Below are positions 44,101 through 56,000 of a DNA stretch of 64,000 nt, piece by piece (positions within the stretch are counted from its first letter, which is position 1; every line of letters begins with the position of its first letter). The stretch lies in assembly GCA_963978895.1 (NCBI GenBank), contig OZ022246.1:9329294-9393293 (forward strand). Direction: 5' to 3'. A model generated the notes under the pieces. The model searched no databases. It was not told the origin of the DNA and saw only the letters and a program-made list of their open reading frames with translations. Position numbers and translations under genes: made by a program. Source of the DNA: Erpobdella octoculata (Eukaryota > Annelida > Clitellata > Hirudinida > Erpobdellidae).

Positions 44101-47100
44101 ATTTTACAGTCCATCCCAAAATCAACCAGTGCATGTTGTTTTGAATTTACATCAGATTGCTCATCCACATACAGGGGATATGTTGGCTGATAAACTTCTT
44201 ACTACTCTAACAGCTTGGAACATCAGCAGGTCAAAAGTCTTGTTTGTTGTTACAGATAATGGATCAAACATGATCAAAGCTGTAAAAGTAGCTAACATAG
44301 AAAAGGAAAATTTCAATGAGCCAGATAGTGATTATTCAGATGATGAAGCACTTGATTCAGTGACAGAAGACAGTGTTATGGAAGACTCATCCCTAGAAGA
44401 AATTGTTCAACTGCATAGACTACCGTGTGTTGCACACACTTTACAACTGGTTGTCAAGGAACTTGAAAAGAATAACACTTATCGAACCTTGTTATGTAAA
44501 GTAAAAGGATTGGTGAAATTTATCAAAATCTCATCAGTGGCACAAGAAAAATTAATAAATTTGTGTGGAAAAGTTGTTGTAAAGAATTGTATAACAAGGT
44601 GGAACTCAATACTGTTTGTTGTTGATAGATTGTTGACGATTCGGGCTCCCTTAGAGCAAATCTTAAAAGAATTGAGACACGATTCTCTAACTAACACAGA
44701 ATGGGAATCTGTTGCAGATTTACATAAACTCTTACAGCCTTTTGCAGAGATGACAGATAATCTGCAAACTGACACACTTTCTCTGTCATCACTCATTCCT
44801 GCTGTAGCTGAGTTAACTCTTCACCTCCAAGATACAACATTACCAAAATTGCAGGCTCAGATGTTGCTTCAGTCTCTGCGAAAAAGGTTTGCTAAATTTT
44901 TAGACGCTTCATCGCCAGAATTTGATGCCTTACCTGCAGCTGCTTGCTTACTGGATCCAAGTGTTTCAGCATGCCTTATGCGTGATGATATGTTGAAGCT
45001 TGTTGATGCTGCAAAAACATATATCAAAGAAAAGGTAAAGTATGGTTTATGATTAAAATGTAGATTAAAGTAAAAATTCTAGATGGCCTTGGGATTTGTC
45101 TTATAGTTTATTCATTTATTTAACAGGTGTTAAATTCTACATTTATGCCAGCAAGTGTTGCATCTTCATCTTCTGATGAATTGTACCAACCTCCGTTAAA
45201 AAGATTTAAGAGGCTTGCCCAAGAAATGCAAGCTTCCAGTTCTCCGAGCAAGCAATCTAGGCACGGAAGTTCTGTTGAAGAAGCACTTAATGCCTATCTT
45301 GGTGCTTCAAAAAGATTAGCTGCTAATGAAACTGGATTAAGTTTCTGGACAGCCTCAGAGGCAGTGTATCCTCTAATAGCGGCCTTCGCTAAAGACCTTA
45401 TCTCTGCACCTGCTTCAGAAGCATATGTGGAGCGCATCTTCTCGGTTTGCAGTGATATGACTGCAGGAAAAAGAAACAGGCTCTCCAAAAATCTAGAAAC
45501 TCGTGTTTTTTTGAAAATGAACTCGAAGTTTTACCATTTTGTAAATAAATAAAAAAATCTAGATTTTTTTTTGGCTGTGTATAAAATCTACAGTTAACTG
45601 TAACTTTAACTTAAAAATAAATAAGTGTAATAGTAACTGAAAAATGTTTGTGGAAAAATAACTTTAACTGAAACTGAAAAATGTTGTAACTTTAACTGTA
45701 ACTGTAACTGAAAAGTTGTAACTGAAATATCACTGGGCAATAGCAACGACCTTTAAAATTCAAGCCGAATAATAATTTTACGCGTAAATTCGGCTAATCC
45801 GGATTATTTGTTCAGCCAGCCACAAACATAAAAAAATTCGGCTAGGAGGTCTACCATAATCTGAACCATGGACGTCTATATAATAGCAACTGGACAATGA
45901 GCCAAATCATTTTGAGCTGTTGTGTTGTACCCAGTTGGTCCCATATCTATTTAGCTGTTCGTATTCGAGTTGTTCGGTCTGCGTTTGGATTTATAGTTAT
46001 AAAGCCTGTACTGGTTACTTTTAACATTGAAAATGTTTATAACATTGAAATATAATAATATTTATTGTTGAAATTACGCTTTAGTTTAGTGACTGCGCTC
46101 AACACTTGTTTATTTAAATATAGCTATTTTTAGCTTTACGCTATCGTAAGTTTGACTTGATTGACGTTTGGAAACAGTTGGGATTGCTACTATTTTGAAC
46201 AATTGGATTTATTTCTGTATTATAAAAGTTTTTATTGCTAAAAATGCCACACAAGGGCCAGGCATATCGTTGCAAAACCAACTACAAAAGTGTTCCGGGA
46301 CTATCGGCGGGCGAAAATAAACCAACAATTCATAGCGTTCCTATAAATGACAATATACTTCTACAGAAATATAATTAAAGCAAATCCTCGAAAAGACTGG
46401 AAACCAACTGCCAGTTCAAAAATTTGCTCAATTTTTTCAATGAAGTAGACTTTGAATCCAGCTGTGTCGATACAAATCAGCATCAAAGAAGGAAAAAACT
46501 AAAATTAGAGTCCGGACAGCTTTTTCAACGTCGACTGAAAAAAGGTGCAGTACCTAGTATTTTTCCTGGTGGTCCAAAATACTGCTCAACTTGTAGAGTA
46601 CCGTCAAGATCTACTGTTTGTGCTACAGTTTCAATTCGCTACGAGTACGAAATAAAAAGAAATGTTGAGATGGAGAAGAATTTTTTCAAAAGTGATTGTT
46701 TAGCAAATCAAACACCTAACGTTTTGGCAGAACGGTAGAAGAATGAAATGACTTTGCCAACAAACTTTACTATTACCACAATTGATGGCATTTTGTTAAT
46801 TTATTGTTTTAAAGTAGAAGCTGGTAAAGTTAAAGTGGCTGTTTGCATCTCGGTGGCAGAAAATCTGTCAACGGTTGTCAGTGTGGTTAATGTAAATGTT
46901 CCAGCCAACACATTCAAAGATTTGTTAACAAACGGATTAGTTACGACAACGTCTCAGCTTATTAATTTGGCAGCTCGAATGAAGACTTGGTCAGAAAATT
47001 TAAAAACCTGTCCGTCATTCACAAAAATGGCTGTTAGCATTTTAAAAGAAAGAATAAACATCTTAACAGAATGCAGTCCAGAAAGTGAAAAACAACGCAA

Positions 47101-50100
47101 ACTTGAATTTGTTTCAGAACAAGCCAAACTGCTTACAAAAAGCAAGTTTCATTGTCATTACTCACCAGGGCTCACAATCATGTCATATATACGATTCATG
47201 CAGAAAGTCCAGCAGCTTATAACACTTTAAGATAATCGAGTTAGGTAACTATTCCATTGACCAGCATTTTGAAAAAGATCATCAAATGTCTTGATGAAAT
47301 GTATGGGCTCGATAATTTGGTGCTTGCTATTTAATTTCTGTAAAACAGATCCTTGATAGCAGCAGCAGGAAGATTTGACACGACCATCAGAGTACGCTTT
47401 CATTTTATGCGTACATTGCTGGAAAGTTTTTAAAGAAATCAAGGCATCACCAGAACTGGCAAAATTATTTCTGTCGTCATTGTCATCGAGTCACAGAGTA
47501 CTTTTCTGCAAAATAATTGATTGCACACCTTTGAATCTCAACTCAGAACTGAAAACATACAATTTTTACTGTTTTAATTATCACAATGTTAAAATATTGA
47601 AAATTTTCTAATAACTTTGACTTTACTACTAATAAATAACTATAATTGTTATAATTTAAAATTCTTAAGTTTACTTTTTCTTTATTTTTTTATGATTTTT
47701 ACTTTTTATGGATTTTGATTAAGTAAAATATATTTGTTTTATCTCAAAACAGCGTTGTGTTTTTCACTCCACATGATTTAGCTATAAATCAAACTTATAA
47801 TGCGTATATGAAGCATTGCGCAGTCATGGGACCAACTGGGTACAAGGCTATTATTGGCTAACTGTCCAGATACTATTATATAGACGTCCATGATCTGAAC
47901 ATGTATGATTCATGCTCGTTTGCCGATCGTTAGCCTAATAGGATACTTTATGCGAACGAGTCGAAGTTTATTCAGTATATAGTTGTGCAGTGGTTGAATT
48001 GGTGATAGTGTTTTTTGCAAACTTCATTCTTCGAATGAAATGTTTGTAAAGTTTAAAAATTAAAGGCGTCAAACAGAACGTTTTTTTGGTTGAAAGAAGC
48101 TATGGAACTAATTCTTGATGATGATTGCATTGGCTTTGACAACCTTGTCATTCTTCCACCCGACGCATCAGAATACGTGACTGATGAAAAGGAACATAAA
48201 GAAGGAAATGTTATCTCTTGTGATGTTCCCGGGAAGGTAGAAATTGATTATACTAATGATGAGATGGGATTAGACTGTATTGGTTCTTTGGGTGAAGAAA
48301 TGTAGGTCGCAAATACGGTCAGTTCAATGCCGCGGCAACCAAAACGCCATAAACGATTGAAAATCACTTGGACCAAAAGGTGAAAAAAGAAGGTCGTTAC
48401 AAGCTAGAAAATTGTGGCAAGAACACTCTGAACATGTGTACCAAGTGCGGCAAACGACTTCCTCATATATGTTTTGGTGTTTTCCACACACTCCAGTTCT
48501 GAAAGGACTATCACGAACTGCTTGACTGATTTAATGAAATTTAAATTTTTGGTTTTTATTGAACTGTGTTACTGATAAAGTCAGATATGTGTTTTTAGCC
48601 TTTTTGTTTATATCTTAAAATTTATTTTATAATGGTTTGCGTTGCGAAAAAAAAAATTGACGTTTGAAAATGTTGTCGTTTTCAGTAGTCTATACGACCA
48701 CTGTTCGAAAAACGAGCATAAAGAATTTTCAAGGTTTTCTATCAAATACAAAATAAATAAAAATAAATTTGTTAAAACATAAGCAAGTAACTAAGAAATA
48801 AAAAATATTAATAGAAATCCCATTAATAAAGTTTTGGTCCTTAACGGGTTTAAGCAAACTAAAAGTAAAATAGAGCTGTAAAACAGTCACTCTCACAAAA
48901 ATACTATCCACTTTGATTTGACCTTTTAAATGCAAAAATACACAGTGCTCTTTTAATGTAAACTAGAAAGTAAGGTGTCGTTATGTCGGGAGCCCTGTCG
49001 TGCATAAAATTAAGGCTATACAAAGTAGGCTTTAAGCCATACGGCTAAGAATGTGGGACTTTTTGTCGGGGACCTTTTGTCGGGGGCCGTTTTGACGGGG
49101 GCCCTTTTGTCGGGGCCCTTTTGACGGGGCCGTTTTGACGGGGCCCATTTGTCGGGGACCGTAATGTTGGGGCCCTTTTGTCGGGGGCCCATTTGACGGG
49201 TCACCGCTAAATTTACGTCCCTGAAAAACACTGAAAACACATTTCAGCTTTATTTAAAAATAATTTAACACAATGCAACTATTTTTAAAATGTTTGAATA
49301 TTTTAAAACAACGTTTTTTGAACCAAATTAAAATTAGTCTTTAGCATCTATGGTTATTAGCATAGAAATCTGTGGCTATTAGTCATAATGGGCTCAATTC
49401 TTTCGTTGTAGTCAATTTTGTGGTTTCTTACCTATATTGCCGCTCTATTAATTTCACAATTCTAGTTTATTAAAGTTGTTTTCAACGCTTGTTTGCTGGA
49501 TTGCATAAGAGATCGGTGTACGACGTACGATGTACGTGTTTGGTTTATATTATATTATTTGGTTTATATTTATATTATGATTTCGCAGCTTTCAGTTTCA
49601 TGTTTGTTTATTTATTCATAGAAGTTTTATTTCAACTAACTAACAGCCAAAACTCTCGAGAAAAAAGGCTAAGACGTTTTAAATTGTGTATTTTAAATTA
49701 GACGTTTTCCGAAGAGGCTGCAGTATTGGACACATTTACATTCAAGGAGAGACATTGTAAACAGTTCCAATGGCGGACAGAAAAGCAGAACTTGAAAAGA
49801 AAAAGGCTAAGCTGGAGCAAATGAAAGCTGCCAGAAGAGCTATGCAGGTTTCACCATTAAAAATGATACAATGACACATAGATGTTTAATTTTATCTTCC
49901 TAGCTGAAATGACATTCTAATCTAATGAGTTATATAAAGTTCTTATTAACACCTATATTTGCCCTGATTCAAATAATCCTTGGTAATTTCCTAGTATAGC
50001 ATCCTGGATCGATTTTGGTACTAAATCCAGGGAATTATCTGCGACAGAATAATAATAGAATGCATGATAAGATTATTTTGACAGAAAAATTTATTTAAAA

Positions 50101-50911
50101 AATACTGAGGGTCGCTGGGTGGAGTGATACAGTTATAAACATTAGTGCAATGAAAATTTGCGTAATTTACTTTTATTACATGCCTGTACACACCCATTTT
50201 TATCAACACCTGAGTCGATTTTGATACCAAAACCAGGGAATTACCACTTTAATAAAATCAGCAAAAGAATAATAATTAAATGCTTTAATATCGCAAAAAC
50301 TCATCACTATCCCTGTGGTAATTCCACAATGTTTGTTTTCATCCCTGCGTCAATTCTGCAACTTCATTTACATTACCACGGTATTCCGGTGGCATTCGTT
50401 CCATATTTCCGCAATCCACGGTATTCTTGCTGTTCGTGTTATCGTGCACATCTGTTTTATTTCTATGAGATTAAATTGTATGCAAAAATGTTTGCTACTG
50501 CATTTTTTAATTTTGACAAAATATCTTAGTTTTATTTTTAATTTCATTTAAAAAAATTTCTGTGACTACCAAGCTAACTGACTTTTGAAGGCTTTTTATT
50601 TATTCTTGTGTGCATATAATAATTTTAGATTTTGCTTCAGAATGTGTTGATAATTGATTTTGCAATATTTTTTTTATGAACAGCAAACTGACGCTGCTCA
50701 GAGTAATGGACTTGTTAGCGCACCCCAAAAAAATGCAGTTGGGGCAGATGAAATCTTGAGGGATCTTGGTATTCCATTGCCAACTAATTCAGGTTTTTTT
50801 CTTAGTTTTTAGTGTTTAGTTGCATAACTAGAACAGCTGGGAATTTCAAATACAGCCAATCTATATGCAAAATTAACTTGAGCAATGTATTCCACAACAA
50901 TTTTCATATCC

Positions 50912-50971
<60 letters not shown>

Positions 50972-52952
50972 AGTTGATGCATTTAATTTAGCTTATTAAC
51001 AATTTAAATACCAGATTTAGATGGGATCATCGCAACTGATCCCAGAACTACTGATCCCAGGATAACTGATCCCACGGACAACTGATCCCACGGACAACTG
51101 ATCCCATAGACAACTGATCCCATATCTGCATCATTTTATATTTCACTGTTTCTGCAATCAATAAACTGATATTAACATACATAATTTCCGATTTCTGTTT
51201 GTATGTACGAATGTATGTGTATGTATGTATGTATGTATGTATGTATGTATGGATGTATGTATGGAAAGGAGTGACACGATGAAAAGTAATACGAACTTGT
51301 CAATTTCATTTCGACTGTGTATCGTGCGCTTATACTAAATATTATTTTTCCGTTTACTAATTGAAGTAGCCAGTATCATTATCACCACCACCGTTGTCGT
51401 ATGCAGCCAGCCATAGTAAGCTGGCTACGTAAGCATCATCACCACCATTGTCGTCAAAAAATGAGTTAAAAATGAGTTGCTTATGTCTAGGGGATCAGTT
51501 GTCTATGGGATCAGTTGTCCATGGGATCAGTTGTCCGTGGGATCAGTTGTCATGGGATCAGTTGTCCTGGGATCAGTAGGCACTAACCCGATTTAGATCA
51601 TATCTTTAATTCTTAACCAGTTCTTTATTTTATGCATTTAAATTTCAGCTTGCATTAATATTATTGGTTTTATAACCTTTCACCTTTGATATCAATTTTA
51701 CACCTGCCACAACAGATAGAAATAATTTCTCCTTTCCAAGATTTCATTAAAGGGTGTCTGCTCTAAGGTGTGTGTGTGTGTGTGTGTGTTTGTGTGTATG
51801 TTTGGTTTTGTGTGCAGATGTCCTTGTCTGAGGAAAAAAAGCTGTAATTGGAGTAAGTTATAATAATCATGTGTTTTCTTAATTTTGGGTTTATTACAAG
51901 TAATATTTCTTGAACTTTCTAGGAAAATTATTTGTTTCTCTTACAGGCCCTGATTAACTTTTCTTTATTGATTAACAGTAATGTGCTCTAAATGTTCATA
52001 GTTTTTTGGCTCCAGAATCTGTAAATTTTATTTTAAATCACACGAATAAAATTGTTCGCAACAATGATAACACAATGATATTTTTTAAAACTAGAGTTAT
52101 TATTACTAGTTTTAAGTACCAAAAAAATTTGTTTACTTTACCATTTTTTAGGTTTTAATTATTATGGAGATTTTAATTTGTCGACATAAAAGTCATTCTA
52201 AATAAAATTAGAATTATTTAATAAATTATTCTAATGTGTTGCTTTTAAAGCTGATGCTCCAGTGAATCAGCCAAGAGCAGACATTGAATCAGATGGATCA
52301 ATAACAAATCAAGAGTGTAACTCAACGTTAGTATTTTTTATATAACTTGCATGCAGTACAATTTTCATCAACATACATTTTTCAAGCTCAATGTTTGTCT
52401 TACATTTTTAACAAGAAAACATAGTTATTGTAACCTATGTTGATTTTTTCATATTTATTGTGATTTGTAATGCAATATTTCTTATTTCTAACAAAGATTG
52501 AATTTATATAGATTGATATAAAGATTATATTTTTATACTGAGATTTGCAATAAAAGATATTCAGAAAATACAGATTTCAAACATGTGTTTGCTATAGTAG
52601 ATTGTAATCATTTACTTCTGCTAATCAGCTTATTTATTTATTATATTTATTGAAAGACTATTTTATTTTATTAATAATCTCTGCTAGTGTCAGATTATTA
52701 TTTTTTCTTCATTTTATAGCAACTGTTTTAAAATTACATATATTTTAGCAATTAGTTATGTCAATTATGACAGGCTTGCCTTCTAGTAACATATCTTTAA
52801 TTCTGTTTGGAGAAAGCCAAAACTTATTACTAAATTTTAAAAAACTGGTGCAAGATATATTCAAATCTTATGTTCTTGTAGATGAAAATGTTTTTATTGT
52901 TTCATAAGTCTGAGTCTAAAATTGTGTCTGATTAATTTCTTTTTTTACTTTT

Positions 52953-53012
<60 letters not shown>

Positions 53013-56000
53013 TTTTTTATTCAGTTTAAAAAAGAACTCATCGCTGTCCATTTCGAAGGTTACACAGACAACCCTTCCTCCAAAGGATCTTGTTCAATAC
53101 AACAAGGAGACTCAAACACCAAAAGAAAATACTGAAAAAGAATGTCAGAATTAGTTTCTTAATATTTTTTTTGAAATTATATTAGTCTTGGCATTAAGTT
53201 AAACTAAGCTTAACCTAACTTGTGACAGTTGTAAGCATCTGCGTCCCGTAATCGTTATCTCGATATCAATCGGGATTTCAAAACGATACGGGAGATCCCA
53301 TATCGTTATTAAAACGATACAGCCTGCGGGGAAGTCTCATTTCAAAATAAAATAGCGAAACTTAAATTTTGTTCTCGTATAAAAGTCTCTAAAAAAATTC
53401 CGAGATTTAAACAAAATATTTTTCAATAAATAACGAAAGTCATACATATTTAATTAACGATTGTCACAACTGTGAATATTTGCAATTGATTCATCAACAT
53501 TGATTAATTAATCTACCTATTGACAGAAGTTTATAACTATTTAACTATTATTATCCCCACTTTAAATTCGATTTTTCTAATAGCCGGTGTACTTCATGAT
53601 AAATAGCGTGCTCAAAATGCGTCGACCCCTAGAGAGCATCGCCCATGACCCCAGACATGATCCAGCAAATGTCGCCAAAAACGTGCCAAGTGAGGAGGAC
53701 TTCAACCTTTTTGAGGAAATACACCGCATCCTCGAGCGGTTCAACAACATGTCAGAGGTGTTCTCTAGTGATCAGGATGCCACAGTTCACTGTGTCATTG
53801 CCCAGGTGTTTGGCATGCATGCCTGGCTGGACAAGGCCATTCAGTCTGGAATCTCGACAGCGGCAGAAATGTTTTTCAATGTACTGAAGAAGAACCTGGA
53901 CACTCGTTTTCCAGATTACGGCTCACACGTACCTCACTATGCCATTGGCAACCTGCTCAACCTGCTTTATCGCGGTTTTGCCCTAAAGAAAGCGGGCAGG
54001 TTTGAGTGGGCCCACAACCTCCTTGTGAAGGAGCATGACAGCTACAAGACATGGCTGTCCCAGGCTCTTGGCAAAGCATTTGAAGAACCTCAGGATTTTG
54101 ACAGTGAAGACATTGATATTGATGACCCTGTACTTTAGTCAATGGCTGACGAGGAAATGCAAGTTGTGACGTCGGCGCCAAAAAAGTCCAACATTGAGGC
54201 CGAGTGGGACACGTACGCCGCCATGCCCATAAACAAGAAGGACGTAATCAAGGAGTCTTGTCTGGCATGGTGGAAGGCTAACCAGGTGAAATTCCCCCTG
54301 TTGGCTGAGTGCGCCCGAAAGTGGCCGTGTGTCCCAGCAAGTTCAGCTACATCCGAGCGGGTTTTCTCGGCAGGAGGAAAAATCGTCGACTGTAAAAAGG
54401 CAAGGCTGCAGCCAGACTTTGTTGACAAGCTGCTGTTTGTTCAGCAGAATCATGATCGGGTCTCCATCAAGAATTGGATCGTTGCCAACAAAGATATTGG
54501 TGTTGGTGATGACAAGGCTGAAGATGAAGGTAGAGATGTGATTATTTTGGACACTCCCAGCAGTTTTGGGAGTCAGGATAGTCTGCCAGGACCATCACGG
54601 TCGACTAGCAAACATCAACGTCCCAGCCAAATTAAAAATTAAAAATATTGACAGGTAATATTGACTATCAGTGGACAGTGATTTTTTTATAATATGATAA
54701 TAATATCGTCAAATAGTTAAAATTTTTGTGAATTAAAAAATTGACTGGATTTATCTCCTAATGTCTCGTTATCTTGTTTTATTCGAGACAAAATTTCCAC
54801 AGTTGACATTTCAGTTGAGATCCCGATATCGTATCGTACCGGATTTGTCTCATTATTGGTCGAGGTGTCTCGTATCGTATCGTTTTATTCGAGACAAATT
54901 TCAGAAGTCGTATCGTATCGTTTCAAAAAAAATAACGGGACGCAGAAGCCTAGACAGTTGTAATATGGAAGTCTACAAATCATATATAAGGATATGTAAT
55001 AGGCAACCATTTATAATTATAACATTGAAAGTTATAATTTGAAATTATTGAAATTATAAAATTTATTTTCCTCTTGAATAAGCACCTCTCATTTATAGTT
55101 TTTATGATTTGCATTTAATGACATCACGTAATGATGTTTAGCTCGTCCACTTGATTATTACGGTGAGTTGGTGGCGGTTGGTCTCAGTTTTCTTATTTCT
55201 GCATACTTGGTGTGGTTTTTTATTCATTGAATCAATTACTAATCTATTTAATAATCGTAGACCAACAATTTTTTTATTTCTCAAATCCACTCTTTAAGTA
55301 AGAGCTTTTTTCCACTGCTTCCAATTGTTTTTCTGGATAATTATTTTTGTTTTCGGATGGTCCTGTTGTGTGATATTGTATGCTTAAAGTTAAAGAAATT
55401 CTGTTAGCCATTTTCTCCTGATATAATTCTTTTATTTATTTATTGAGCTGTCACATTCTACCTATAAAGTTACTGAGAATTTCAATGAAAACATGTTGCC
55501 ATCTATCTGATCTGAATTGATTTTCAAGAAAAGCAAAAAGATTATTAAAAGCTCTTTTCAACAAGTCTATAAATTTTTTCATTATCTTCAGCCTGTTTAC
55601 TAGATGCTGCTACGTTAAACGATTAATTATTTCTTAAAATATAGAACGGGACAACTTTTTAAGTGAAATTTTCTTGTAAATGGTACTGTCAGAATAAAAG
55701 AAAAGTTCATTTACTTGAATATAATTATAACAATCATGCCTGCATCACCAGCAAGGCACAGTAGCACTTACGGATCTCCTAGATTTCTTCATCCTCATTT
55801 GGAATGGGACAGAGATGATTTAGGTCTATCTCCAGGTAGGTGGCAAACATGTTTAGGACTTGCTCTGTCTGTCTGTCTGTCCATTCAAGTTTTTCTTTCA
55901 TGTCTACTATTATGTTTTTTTTTATAAATATTTTCGTCTATGTTCTTTATGTTGAACATTATATTATGGCTGTTAAAAGTCTTTGTGAAAATTAAAGCCT

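Larger units (their letters stand above)
40383..45853. mobile_element. Unclassified TIR element, copy 2, interrupted by hAT
   Basis: The same 15-bp terminal inverted repeats and CCATAATC flanks (40375-40382 and 45854-45861) as copy 1. The left end has an expanded CCGCCGGCCGCCG stretch. It contains the deletion noted for copy 2 and a 3,022-bp hAT insertion at 42714-45735. Removing both gives the copy 1 structure. Confidence 0.75.
40168..51465. repeat. Tandem segmental duplication, copy 2
   Basis: Begins TTTCGATCAAATAGAAATGA, equivalent to 31038, and ends near 51465, equivalent to 40160. It has lost about 1.64 kb matching 31388-33028, with a GCT microhomology at the join, and has gained the hAT element at 42714 and the P-like element at 45867. 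It lacks the Helitron of copy 1. Confidence 0.9.

Noticed and set aside
31038..51465. The repeated region as an assembly error
   Set aside because: The copies differ by scattered bases, by private insertions with their own target duplications and by a private deletion, so two real copies are more likely; long reads would settle it.
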